Source: Candidatus Zixiibacteriota bacterium
Lineage (GTDB): Bacteria; Zixibacteria; MSB-5A5; GN15; FEB-12
Assembly: GCA_020351995.1 (NCBI GenBank)
Contig: CP070674.1
Location: 1,261,145 to 1,325,144 of the forward strand
Direction of reading: 5' to 3'
DNA length: 64,000 bases
The notes below the pieces were generated by a model that did no database searches, had not been told where the DNA came from, and saw only the letters and a program-made list of their open reading frames with translations. The stretch's first letter is position 1. Every line of letters starts with the position of its first letter. Below, in pieces: positions 9,280 to 17,796 of this stretch. Position numbers and translations under genes: made by a program.

Positions 9280-9591
9280 ATGAAGCGATTTCTATTTCTG
9301 CTGGTATTGCTGCTACTGGTATCATTACTGAGTTGCGGCAACAACAGCGACAGTGTTCTTGGCCCTGACAGTGATAATCAGGTTCAGGCCGACCAGGAAC
9401 AAAGCGCGCCGTCCGGAGCGCCGCAGGCCGATGTCGTCCTGACCGACGACGGTGGTGATGGCGACCCATGGGAAGACAATGGACCCGAAGGTGGTGGTGG
9501 CCCAGGTGACCCGCAAAAACCGCCGATCATAGGTCCCCCTGAAGGTGGTGGCGGTAAAGACACTTTGCCTGAGCCGGACATTGAACCATAG
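9280..9591 (+). CDS. Small acidic Gly/Pro-rich lipoprotein
   Basis: A 103-residue protein with a lipoprotein signal (MKRFLFLLVLLLLVSLLSC; lipobox LLSC, acylated Cys at residue 19). The mature part is low-complexity: Asp, Gly and Pro dominate, with GGGG runs and no Cys, and it is probably disordered. AGGGAGG stands before the ATG. The first seven residues match those of the lipoprotein at 45174-45719. It has a strong promoter of its own and a hairpin after it, so it is monocistronic and likely well expressed. No function can be assigned. Confidence 0.75.
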   Translation: MKRFLFLLVLLLLVSLLSCGNNSDSVLGPDSDNQVQADQEQSAPSGAPQADVVLTDDGGDGDPWEDNGPEGGGGPGDPQKPPIIGPPEGGGGKDTLPEPDIEP

Positions 9592-9618
9592 CAGAATCCG
9601 GCTGGCATGCAAAAGCAT

Positions 9619-9648
9619 TCGGGCTGCTTTCTTGCGAAGGCAGCCCGA
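9619..9648 (+). terminator. Hairpin after the small lipoprotein gene
   Basis: A 9-bp stem TCGGGCTGC/GCAGCCCGA closes a 12-base loop 27 bp after the stop. The following sequence is only moderately T-rich (CTCTCTTTC), so termination efficiency is uncertain. Confidence 0.55.
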
Positions 9649-9695
9649 GCAATCTCCCTCTCTTTCATCGGAAAGTGACGACCCCGGTGAGCCTG

Positions 9696-11078
9696 CTATT
9701 TGTGAACCCGCTTGAGAAACTCCTCTATCTCAGGGATCCCACCCTGGAAGACAAGATACCCGTTATACGGTTCGCGCTCGGTGATTTCGTCACAGACAGG
9801 CGTTAGCATAATCTTCTTAATTTCCTCGAGGTCGCTCGTCTGGCCAAAGGCCCAGCCCAGCTTTATGTAAGCCACTTCGGGAAGCATGTTCTCAGCCGGG
9901 ATAATTCCCTTGCTCATGAGGTCACGCCCGGTATCATACACGAACATATGTACATAACCCCATAATGTCTGCACAGTCATGTATATGGCCACACCTGCTT
10001 TTGTGGCCCTTTCAATAGCCGGGTAAACCGGTTTATTGACGTGGCCCAGCCCGGTACCGGCGATTACTATGCCTTTGTACCCGTTGTCGACGAGAGCATC
10101 AATAATGTCGGGCATCATGTTCGGGTAATAGTACACCAGGGCCACTTTTTCTTCGAAATAGGGCAGGATGGTAACTTCCCTGTCATTGCGGCGTCTATTG
10201 TAGTTGTCTCGAAGGGGTGTGATCTTCTGGCGGTCGATCATCGCCAGCGGAATGTCCCCGAGTGTGCGGAAAGTAGAGCGGTAGGACGAGTGCATTTTGC
10301 GTACCCGGCATCCCGAATGAAGCAGACCGTATTCGTCCGACGTAGGACCGAACATGCACACCATTACCTCGGCGATATCCGATTCCGCAGCAGCCTTGGT
10401 GGCGTGCATCAGGTTGAGGGCGGCGTCCGACGAAGGGCGATCCGAAGAACGCTGAGAACCGACCATAACGATCGGCACCGGTGAATTTTGAACCATGAAG
10501 GCCAGGGCCGAAGCCGTGTGGTGCATGGTGTCGGTCCCGTGACCGATGACGATACCGTCGATGCCCTTTTCTATCTCCTTGCCTATCGAGATTGCCAGTT
10601 TGATATACTGTTGCGGGCCCATGTTCTCGCTGAAGACCGCGAACAGTTTTTCTGTCGTCAGGTTACAGATGTCAGCCAGCTCCGGCACCGCGCCGTACAG
10701 CTCACCCGGCGAAAAGGCCGGTATCACAGCACCGGTCCGATAATCAAGTCTCGAAGCAATCGTACCTCCGGTGCCAAGCAGTTTTACGTTGGGCTTATCG
10801 GCCGAGAAGGGGAACTCTTTCTCAGGAATCTTATAGTGGGCTTCCTTATAGCCCTCTTCCCGCATATCAAGGACGGTGTCGACAGCGATGCCGACATTAT
10901 ATCCTGTCGCCAGCTTCAGGACAATGTGCCGGTCATCGTCGTTTTCACTGCGCGGAAGCACGATACCACGAAAATCCCCCCGGGTTGTCTTAACCGAGGC
11001 TTCGCTCCATACTCTGATGTTATAATCCTTCAGTAATCCGAGAGCCTTGCCCTTGTATCCTTTGAACAGATCAGCCAT
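9696..11078 (-). CDS. gatD: Glutamyl-tRNA(Gln) amidotransferase subunit D, archaeal type
   Basis: GatD releases ammonia from glutamine (or asparagine) for the GatE-catalysed conversion of Glu-tRNA(Gln) to Gln-tRNA(Gln). The 460-residue protein has the GatD-specific N-terminal beta-barrel domain (about residues 1-75) followed by a type I asparaginase domain. The nucleophile motif is LLGTGGTIASR and the second catalytic block is GIVIGHGTDTMHHT. ATG at 11078 was chosen because AAGGAA lies seven bases upstream and the frame overlaps the end of gatE by eight bases, implying translational coupling; a longer frame opening at 11114 is unlikely. GatDE is classically archaeal, so its presence in this bacterial context is notable. 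Confidence 0.93.
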   Translation of the reverse strand: MADLFKGYKGKALGLLKDYNIRVWSEASVKTTRGDFRGIVLPRSENDDDRHIVLKLATGYNVGIAVDTVLDMREEGYKEAHYKIPEKEFPFSADKPNVKLLGTGGTIASRLDYRTGAVIPAFSPGELYGAVPELADICNLTTEKLFAVFSENMGPQQYIKLAISIGKEIEKGIDGIVIGHGTDTMHHTASALAFMVQNSPVPIVMVGSQRSSDRPSSDAALNLMHATKAAAESDIAEVMVCMFGPTSDEYGLLHSGCRVRKMHSSYRSTFRTLGDIPLAMIDRQKITPLRDNYNRRRNDREVTILPYFEEKVALVYYYPNMMPDIIDALVDNGYKGIVIAGTGLGHVNKPVYPAIERATKAGVAIYMTVQTLWGYVHMFVYDTGRDLMSKGIIPAENMLPEVAYIKLGWAFGQTSDLEEIKKIMLTPVCDEITEREPYNGYLVFQGGIPEIEEFLKRVHK

Positions 11079-13056
11079 CTTGGATTTCCTTCTCGACAAT
11101 CGCGCGCAGCTCACTGAGAGGTATGTTCCCCAGGGCCCACTTTCTCAGATAACCCATTAACCAGCGCGTCAGGGCCTCGGGATCGGTTGAGTTACCCCTG
11201 CTTTTGAATTTGGCTTTGAGCATGGGGATATATGATATAACCTTATCCCTGCTGTTGCGGGTGTACTCGATAAGTGAAAGAACGGAATCAAAGAGGATAT
11301 TGGGATGGCTGTACACCACCGGCAACATCTCTCTGATTATCTCCTTTTCAAGCCGATTATCGCGAACCCATTTGAACAACCCGTATACTTTGTTGAAGGT
11401 GAAACCATCCGCGGGAGCGGTCTTGCCGCTAATGTGCTTGAGAGTATGACCGAAGGTCGTAGCCGCATAGACCGGCTCGTATTTGCATTCGTCAACAATG
11501 CGTCGTATCGTCGGCATAAGGTTGTTGCGGAGAATATAGTGATAAGTATCCTCCGGTACTCCCCATTCTTTGAGCTGCCCGAGCTGCTCGTGGACCTCGA
11601 GCGGCAATGACTGGCGATTCTTCTCGATAAGCTCCTCGCTGACCGGAATCGGTGCCGAATCCGTATCGGGATACATGCGGTCAGGACCGGGCAATACTCG
11701 CTCGAAAATGGTGGTACCATCGGCGAGCGATTTGCGTGTTTCGTTCGGCACACCGTCAAAGGCCAGACGACATCGTTCCTCAATAGTCTCCACGGCCGTA
11801 AGCAGGTCCTCTGAGCCCGACCAGAAGAGAATCTGGGCGTCGTTATCACCGGCCTTAAGCAGCTTTTTGAGAGCGGCAAAATCTATGACTTCAGCGTCAC
11901 TATTATCGAATAATTCAGAATGGAGCATGTTGGGCTGCTCCAGGCAGGCAATAACTTTCAATCGGCCGCTCAATTCGTCGACGAAGGTCTTGCCCGGCTG
12001 GAGGAAAAACGACAGCAGCCCCCTGAACTGCGGCAAGTTGACCGCAACTAATCGTAAGCCCGACGACTTGGCCTTCTTAACGACTTCCGATTGACCTTTG
12101 AGCAGATCATATTCGATTTCTTTATAGGCGATTTTCCAGCCGGTAGCATCTTTCACCCTCGCCTTCAACTCTTTTTTTATCTCAATCAGGCCTCTCTGTC
12201 GATAAGCTTCATTGTGAGTCAACCTCGGTATTCGGCTTATGTAGGACACGCCTTTGATTTCCACCCTCTGTCCACCTGTGACGCTCACATTTACATCCTC
12301 TCGCGCTGAGCCGCTACCCGTTCGCACCTTGCCGGTACTTCGGGCCAGAAATCGCAGATAGTGACCGGCTTCGGCGGCCTCAAAGGGAGTGGTCATATCC
12401 GGGTACGTTACCGTCTCAATAAGCGGCATGCCGAGTCGGTCGGTCGTGTAGGTTCGAAAATGGCCGACATCCGATACTTCGCGGCACGCGTCCTCCTCCA
12501 GGCTCAACTGGATGAGGCGAACCTTCTTATTCGTGAGCGGGATTTCGCCCTCAATGCCCACAATGGCGGTACGCTGAAACCCGGTTGGAATACTTCCATC
12601 CAGGTACTGCTTACGCGTGATATGCAGCTCGCCGACAATATTCAATTTGGACAAAAGAGCGATTTCGATGGCGATGTCGAGTGCCTCGCGGTCTATAACA
12701 AACGGTGGAGTATCGTCAATATCATAGGTGCAGGCAGTAATATTCTCGATGTGATAGATGATGTTCTTCCTGGTCTTGAACTCCATCAGAGCGGTACCAT
12801 CGTATTCGCCCAATTCGCTCAGGGTGGGGCGCATATGCCTGATCAACTCGGCGTCATAGGCACCGTCCTTCTGATATACTCCGGCGGGGCATCGACAGAA
12901 CAGTTTTTTCTTTGTCAGAAGCTGCTGATGAATTTCCAACCCGCACTTGAAGCCGATGGCCTGATAATCGGACGGTTTAGCTTTGCCGAACTCGATATAA
13001 CCGACGCGTTTTCTCGTTTCCTGATAATTTTTCCGGGGGTTGAAGGGCTCGCTCAT
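11071..13056 (-). CDS. gatE: Glutamyl-tRNA(Gln) amidotransferase subunit E, archaeal type
   Basis: The 661-residue protein is the tRNA-binding, phosphorylating and amidating subunit of the GatDE complex. The GatB/GatE kinase motif appears at the N-terminus (GFKCGLEIHQQL, then CRCPAG). A GAD-type insertion domain (about residues 280-410) distinguishes GatE from bacterial GatB and is consistent with the extra length. A helical YqeY-like tail forms the C-terminus. It is immediately upstream of, and overlaps, gatD. No gatCAB genes occur in the window, so whether this organism uses GatDE alone cannot be judged here. The Shine-Dalgarno sequence before ATG 13056 is weak. Confidence 0.93.
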   Translation of the reverse strand: MSEPFNPRKNYQETRKRVGYIEFGKAKPSDYQAIGFKCGLEIHQQLLTKKKLFCRCPAGVYQKDGAYDAELIRHMRPTLSELGEYDGTALMEFKTRKNIIYHIENITACTYDIDDTPPFVIDREALDIAIEIALLSKLNIVGELHITRKQYLDGSIPTGFQRTAIVGIEGEIPLTNKKVRLIQLSLEEDACREVSDVGHFRTYTTDRLGMPLIETVTYPDMTTPFEAAEAGHYLRFLARSTGKVRTGSGSAREDVNVSVTGGQRVEIKGVSYISRIPRLTHNEAYRQRGLIEIKKELKARVKDATGWKIAYKEIEYDLLKGQSEVVKKAKSSGLRLVAVNLPQFRGLLSFFLQPGKTFVDELSGRLKVIACLEQPNMLHSELFDNSDAEVIDFAALKKLLKAGDNDAQILFWSGSEDLLTAVETIEERCRLAFDGVPNETRKSLADGTTIFERVLPGPDRMYPDTDSAPIPVSEELIEKNRQSLPLEVHEQLGQLKEWGVPEDTYHYILRNNLMPTIRRIVDECKYEPVYAATTFGHTLKHISGKTAPADGFTFNKVYGLFKWVRDNRLEKEIIREMLPVVYSHPNILFDSVLSLIEYTRNSRDKVISYIPMLKAKFKSRGNSTDPEALTRWLMGYLRKWALGNIPLSELRAIVEKEIQDG

Positions 13057-13167
13057 ATCGACGAATCTCTAAGGACTAAATTCAATTTGGGGAACATAAT
13101 CAACATTGAGGATTTTGGCAATTCTTTTGCGTTTTTATCCGGTTCGGCGATAATTCCTGCGGGTTTT

Positions 13168-14007
13168 TCAGAAGGTCATTTCACCGGGCAGCGGATTATA
13201 GGTGAAAAACAGCTTAATCCTGCGGTCCTGCCCATCACCGGCGATTTCAAGCACGTTGACCACGGCATTAGTACCTTCCGGGGTGCGCAAAAGCAGCCAG
13301 TCACCTTTCCCGACGGAAATTTTCTGCTCATCCGGGCTCTCGGTAACTTGCGAAATCTTCCCGCGAATATCCCTGAAAGTTCCTTTCAGCGAGAGCTTCG
13401 CCATCAGGTTTTCCTTCAAGAATCCGGTCAGCTTGGCCGGAGAATTGAGGTAGTCACCATCGCTGTCAGAGAAGAAATAAACATCGTTATCCACGGCGTC
13501 GGCCCTAACGTATTCGCCGCGCTCGAAAGAAAAACCGTCATGTTCAGATCTATATCGAACAGAAAGCTCGATTTCACCGCTGGGTCCGCACACCGCCATG
13601 ACTTCGTTGGACGGCTTCGACACTGTCAGGTCGGGGTTTACGACCCTGACCGACACATAATACTTCTTACCGTTTTCCAGACCTTCGGCGATGAAGTGCT
13701 CTAAGCCATCATCAGGGTTAGTATCACCGCTGTATGGCTGATGGTTAAACGGCCTTACCGCCCGGGGCAGTCTCGAGCCAGGGTACTCCTTCACCAACGG
13801 GTTTTCAGCTATATAAATGTTGTAACCGCTGATCAATCGGTCGCAGTTGCTCTTCCAGTAGACATCCATAGTACCGCTGTTAACATCCACCTGTAAGTCC
13901 CGGGGCCGACAGCCCGAAGATGTCTCGTCTCCAGTCTTTTTCGGACCGCAACCACCGGAAAACACCATCGCCAGAGCGGCTATGACAACCAGACCACGTT
14001 TTGTCAT
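13168..14007 (-). CDS. Lipoprotein with fibronectin type III-like domain
   Basis: The 279-residue product carries a lipoprotein signal (VVIAALAMVFSGGC, acylated Cys near residue 20). Residues about 32-130 look like a fibronectin type III domain (DVYWKSNCDRLISGYNIYI ... YYVSVRVVNPD). The C-terminal half is beta-rich and unrecognised. Its ATG overlaps the stop of the M24 peptidase gene in an ATGA arrangement, so the two are translationally coupled. It probably sits on the inner face of the outer membrane or on the cell surface. Function unknown. Confidence 0.8.
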   Translation of the reverse strand: MTKRGLVVIAALAMVFSGGCGPKKTGDETSSGCRPRDLQVDVNSGTMDVYWKSNCDRLISGYNIYIAENPLVKEYPGSRLPRAVRPFNHQPYSGDTNPDDGLEHFIAEGLENGKKYYVSVRVVNPDLTVSKPSNEVMAVCGPSGEIELSVRYRSEHDGFSFERGEYVRADAVDNDVYFFSDSDGDYLNSPAKLTGFLKENLMAKLSLKGTFRDIRGKISQVTESPDEQKISVGKGDWLLLRTPEGTNAVVNVLEIAGDGQDRRIKLFFTYNPLPGEMTF

Positions 14008-15173
14008 TTTACTGTAAGCTCCATTTGTCGCGGGCTAAGGAATTTCGCACCGTCATTAGTTATACACACGTCCTCCTCCAATCCCACACATCCGATTCCC
14101 GGAAGCATTATTTCCAGCTCAAGGGTGAAGAGATTGTTCTCTTCAAGCGGAATGGAGGGGGTTATACCGTACCGCTCCCAGCGAGGACCGATCAGGGCCC
14201 CGCCATCGTGCACAGCCCTGCCCAGCTGATGCCCGAGAGCATGTTGATATTCGGGGTAGCCGTTATCGACAAGCATCGCCCTGGCCCTGGCGTCTATTTC
14301 GAAACCCTTAACACCGGGCCTGCTGAGCGTCGCCGTCTCAGTAATTATCTCGTTCACTGTATGAAATGCTTCAATCAATTCCGGTGGCGGCTCTTTCTCC
14401 GCCGGTCTCTGCAGGTACAGAAGCCGCTGAATATCGGAGCAATAGTTGTCACATTGGACGCCGAAATCAACGTGGAGTAAATCACCCGGCGACAGTTTCG
14501 CATCGGTTGGGTCAGCATGACCCGCAGGTGTTTTGCTTCCGGCATTGACGGTAGTAGGAAATGAATGCGTATTACCCGTTTCAGCAATCAGTCTTTCGAT
14601 CAGCCGGGCTATTTCTATCTCTGTCATTTTCGGTACGATCTTTTCCACTGCCTGTTGCCAGACCTGATCGGCGATAACCGCCGCTTTTTCTACGGCAGCG
14701 ATCTCTGACGGAAGTTTACGGCAGCGAAGCTTGCCGATCAGTTCCTCGGCGGAGACCAGCCGGTCAACGAAAGGGGTTTTCTTGAGATGATCTAACAAAA
14801 GGAGATACATTCCGTGCGATAACCCATCGGCAGCGACATTGTTCAGGGAGTAGTCGATAGCAATGCGCTGTGGATCCAGGCGATTGAGAACCTTCCGAAC
14901 ATCCTGACTGACCCCTTCGGTGTAGGAGATTACCTCGGTGAAACGACCCGAGCGTTTGAAATTCTCTTGATCAAAGTTTCCCACCAGCGCTATGGCGTCA
15001 CCCCGTGGCGTGAACAGAAAGAACGATTCCCAGACAACCTCAAGTCCAACCACAAGCGGTAAGACCGGGTCGGCCATTACCGGTGTCTCTCGAACAAAGA
15101 TTAGCCAGCAATCCAGTTTCAGTTCCTCAAGAATGCCGGCTGCCTGAACTATCTTTTCTTTAACGATATCCAT
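14004..15173 (-). CDS. M24 family metallopeptidase (Xaa-Pro aminopeptidase/creatinase-like)
   Basis: A 389-residue cytoplasmic protein with an N-terminal creatinase-type domain (about 1-150) and a pita-bread M24 domain. Metal ligands are visible as the Asp in LLHVDFGVQ, the Asp in CSDIQRL, the His in HALGHQLGRAVHDGG, the Glu in TLELEI and the Glu in GLEEDV. This fits dipeptidases and aminopeptidases acting on X-Pro bonds. The downstream lipoprotein starts within its stop codon. Substrate specificity (PepP or PepQ type) cannot be decided from the sequence. Confidence 0.88.
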   Translation of the reverse strand: MDIVKEKIVQAAGILEELKLDCWLIFVRETPVMADPVLPLVVGLEVVWESFFLFTPRGDAIALVGNFDQENFKRSGRFTEVISYTEGVSQDVRKVLNRLDPQRIAIDYSLNNVAADGLSHGMYLLLLDHLKKTPFVDRLVSAEELIGKLRCRKLPSEIAAVEKAAVIADQVWQQAVEKIVPKMTEIEIARLIERLIAETGNTHSFPTTVNAGSKTPAGHADPTDAKLSPGDLLHVDFGVQCDNYCSDIQRLLYLQRPAEKEPPPELIEAFHTVNEIITETATLSRPGVKGFEIDARARAMLVDNGYPEYQHALGHQLGRAVHDGGALIGPRWERYGITPSIPLEENNLFTLELEIMLPGIGCVGLEEDVCITNDGAKFLSPRQMELTVK

Positions 15174-15341
15174 GGCGGGGAAAATAAGGGAAGCCGATCG
15201 ATATCACAAGGCATTTTCCAGACGTTTCGCCGCCGGTATCTCTAAGGTGCCGGTCCAAAATAGACGATAATGTAAATAATAAACCGTGCTCAGGCAGATT
15301 CTGTACGCTATCCGAAGCTATTCAATCAGGAAGACGCAGTC

Positions 15342-15773
15342 ATGATAGAAAACCTGCACGCCTGGATAATGACGATGATCAATAGCCAATTCTTCTGGAT
15401 TAGTACCGGGATAACGTATCTGTATGCCTCTGTTTGTCTCTATAGAACGGCTCGTAATTGCGCGGAGCACCGAGACGCCTGGTGGGCGTTTGTACCTATT
15501 CTCCAGCTTCTGCTGACCCTGAGATTGGCAACCATGCCCGCCTGGAGCGTACTGATCTTTTTTGTCCCACTGGTCAATATGTTAGCATTCGCTGTTGTCT
15601 CCGTCCGCATCGCCAGACGCTGCGGCCTTTCGACTGCCTGGGGAGTTCTGACAATTATACCGGTTCTCAATTTACTGGCTATGTTCAAGCTGGCCGTCGG
15701 CAAACCAGGCTGGTCATTCTTTACGGCTCCTTCGGAAATTACGCAAACAAGAACACCACTAAACGTGGGGTGA
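15342..15773 (+). CDS. Small multipass membrane protein (DUF5684-like)
   Basis: The 143-residue protein has about four hydrophobic segments, near residues 15-32, 43-60, 65-87 and 95-115. It also has the pattern AWWAFVPILQLLL and GVLTIIPVLNLLAMFKLA, in which two similar halves carry VP/IP-x-L-x-x-L. This pattern resembles DUF5684-type inner-membrane proteins. The gene is monocistronic and ends just before a strong hairpin. Function is unknown. Confidence 0.7.
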   Translation: MIENLHAWIMTMINSQFFWISTGITYLYASVCLYRTARNCAEHRDAWWAFVPILQLLLTLRLATMPAWSVLIFFVPLVNMLAFAVVSVRIARRCGLSTAWGVLTIIPVLNLLAMFKLAVGKPGWSFFTAPSEITQTRTPLNVG

Positions 15774-15790
15774 TTCAGAAGCACTTTTGC

Positions 15791-15824
15791 GACAAACGGC
15801 GGGCCCGAAGGTCCGCCGTTTGTC
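15791..15824. terminator. Bidirectional hairpin between convergent genes
   Basis: A perfect 12-bp stem GACAAACGGCGG/CCGCCGTTTGTC closes a ten-base loop. It sits between the plus-strand membrane protein gene and the minus-strand citryl-CoA lyase-like gene and could serve both, although the flanking T tracts are short. Confidence 0.75.
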
Positions 15825-15859
15825 TTATATAGCTGGAAGACCAGCTATGGGGAATGTTT

Positions 15860-16624
15860 TCAAATATTCCTGTCGCCCGGCCCGTCATACGCAAACGGCA
15901 TAGGGCCAAGCTTCCTCAATGGCTTTTCGCGGATCATCTCCTCGTAGGCGTGCGCTAACAGCCCCGGAACACGAGAGATAACAAACAACCCTTTTCCTAA
16001 ACGCCAGTCAAAGCCCATATCAGAAATGACCGCGCCTACAGCTCCATTCACGTTAATCGGCAATTTTTTGTCAAGTTTTTCTTCCAGAGCTTTTTCAATT
16101 GCTCGACACAATTCAATATGCTTTCCGCTATACCCATGACGTTCAGCGATATCAAACAGTTTAGCGGTCCGCGGGTCAACCTGGTGCAGCGTATGGCCGA
16201 AGCCCGGCATACGTTTTCCCGTTTCTTTAAGCCATTCAACAAGATCCGCGGCTATGGCCGATACTTCGCCGCCCTTTTTTGCCCATTCCTGCATAATTTT
16301 TGCGCTTTGCTCGATTGCCCCGCCGTGACTGTCTCCAATGACCAGCACTCCCCCCGCAATCGCGGCGTTGAGCGAGTTACCCCCCGATATAACCGACCTC
16401 GTTGCCAGAACCGACGGCGGCAGCGGACCGTGATCAACCGTGGACACCAGAATGGCGTTCATAAGTTCGGCCTCGGCTTTCGAGGGTAACTCGCCTCTAA
16501 GCACCAGATAGACCACCTCCGCATAGGTGAGCTTCTCCATGATCTCGGCGATATCATAGCCCCTGATACGGATCCTGCCCGGGCTTACATCAGAAATACC
16601 CGTTTTCCAGGTCTTGTTCCCCAA
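15860..16624 (-). CDS. Citrate synthase-fold protein, citryl-CoA lyase-like
   Basis: At 254 residues this is much shorter than citrate synthase (about 370-430) and matches the size of stand-alone citryl-CoA lyases. Conserved His residues are visible in GDSHGGAIEQ and in PGFGHTLHQVDPR, the latter corresponding to the GxGH active-site segment. NVNGAVGAVISDMGFDW matches the family core. Citryl-CoA lyase splits citryl-CoA to acetyl-CoA and oxaloacetate. In Hydrogenobacter-type reductive TCA cycles it follows citryl-CoA synthetase; that partner is not in the window. A C-C lyase on another CoA ester is an alternative. It is followed on the same strand by no other gene. Confidence 0.78.
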   Translation of the reverse strand: MGNKTWKTGISDVSPGRIRIRGYDIAEIMEKLTYAEVVYLVLRGELPSKAEAELMNAILVSTVDHGPLPPSVLATRSVISGGNSLNAAIAGGVLVIGDSHGGAIEQSAKIMQEWAKKGGEVSAIAADLVEWLKETGKRMPGFGHTLHQVDPRTAKLFDIAERHGYSGKHIELCRAIEKALEEKLDKKLPINVNGAVGAVISDMGFDWRLGKGLFVISRVPGLLAHAYEEMIREKPLRKLGPMPFAYDGPGDRNI

Positions 16625-16652
16625 TAGTGCACCCTTTGCGAAAGCTTAGCTA

Positions 16653-17546
16653 CTACTCCGATTCCTCGAGAATTTTAACGGCCTGCTCCAACGTGGCCAC
16701 CCATTGCGCCTGTAAGCTGTCAGTGGTTATATCAAATACGTTTTCAACAGCATTGTCGAACGGTTCTGGTGACTGGTAAAGCCTTGCCAGAGCATCGATT
16801 CCATAACCGTAGACGACAAAATCCACAAATGAGGCCGCGAAGGCGGCCTCTTTCGCCACGTGATTGCAGTTTACATTTGTATCTACCGCAAGCCGGGACA
16901 ACGGGATGAAATTGTTGTGCTCATAACTGTTGAGAGTCCACCTGTGAAAGTTCTTCCCGGAGCCATCCAGAAGGGTTATTAACCCGTGAGCAAGGAACTC
17001 ATGTCTTGTCCCCCCTTGTTGCCATTTGGCAATGAGATATTTCATTACCGGCAAACCCAGATGCCTTGGTGGCCAGTAATGAAGAGTATCACCGGTGTAG
17101 AAAGGATAGTTCATACCGGTGACCTCCTTGGCCTGACCGGGACCGGTATAGTAAATGATGACAATTTCCTGCGAAGGCATATCGATCGCCAGAAAGCGGC
17201 AGGCATTCTCCATCCCCCGATGCATCGCCCTGACTAAACCGTCCACGCTTGTGGCATGGGCGTGATCCTGAGGACACAGCAGCTTGAAATTTTCGTGGGT
17301 CGCGCTCTTCCAATCACGGAACATGGCCGGATCGATAGGAAGCAGGTTCTCCGGTCCTTCCGGCTCGATTCCACCTACGACCATCCTGATAGTCTGGACG
17401 CTTTTACCAGAATCTGCACTTGCCGTGATCGTATCCTCCGGAGCAGTATCACTGGTTTCGGCCTGTTTGTCTGAGCAGGAGATTAGGATAAGCATCATGG
17501 ACAATACCGACAGAACAACGACTTTTCGACGTACAGATATTAGCAT
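16653..17546 (-). CDS. Lipoprotein with HExxxH-like motif, unknown function
   Basis: From ATG 17546 the protein is 297 residues with a lipoprotein signal (VVVLSVLSMMLILISC). An in-frame ATG at 17591 would add 15 residues before the signal; neither start has a good Shine-Dalgarno sequence. The mature protein contains GGTRHEFLAHGLITLLDG and helical segments around it. The HEFLAH spacing (three residues between E and H) is one residue longer than the canonical HExxH of zinc peptidases, so enzymatic function is unproven, though peptidase-like folds with a similar layout exist. It lies 28 bp upstream of the citryl-CoA lyase-like gene on the same strand, a chance or operon neighbour. Confidence 0.7.
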   Translation of the reverse strand: MLISVRRKVVVLSVLSMMLILISCSDKQAETSDTAPEDTITASADSGKSVQTIRMVVGGIEPEGPENLLPIDPAMFRDWKSATHENFKLLCPQDHAHATSVDGLVRAMHRGMENACRFLAIDMPSQEIVIIYYTGPGQAKEVTGMNYPFYTGDTLHYWPPRHLGLPVMKYLIAKWQQGGTRHEFLAHGLITLLDGSGKNFHRWTLNSYEHNNFIPLSRLAVDTNVNCNHVAKEAAFAASFVDFVVYGYGIDALARLYQSPEPFDNAVENVFDITTDSLQAQWVATLEQAVKILEESE

Positions 17547-17598
17547 TTCTATAAAAACCCTTAAAATGGCTTGATTTTTCGACACCTTCATAATTTAT

Positions 17599-17622
17599 TA
17601 TTGTCTAAGATATTGGACAATA
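17599..17622. promoter_or_regulatory. Inverted repeat in divergent intergenic region (candidate operator)
   Basis: TATTGTC and GACAATA are arranged as a perfect 7-10-7 inverted repeat. It sits just upstream of the minus-strand lipoprotein gene and about 175 bp from the plus-strand ketoacid oxidoreductase operon. The spacing fits a dimeric repressor site; the regulator is unknown. Confidence 0.4.
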
Positions 17623-17796
17623 TAAGCCCGGTTAAGGCTGGTGTCAAACGGATTGGAATAGTTATTTTTTTCACAAATTAAGTCAATTGACGACAACAGC
17701 CAAGCCGTAGGCAAGATAGGACAGAAATTAACCGCTTTGGCCCCTTTTGAGCGCAGTTGATATGCGACCTTAAATTGCTTATCCTGCGATGGCTAC

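Noticed and set aside
12361-13704. A long open frame (447 codons) on the plus strand
   Set aside because: It runs antisense to the start of gatE and the following lipoprotein gene, has no ribosome site and no recognisable domain; both sense genes are clearly real.
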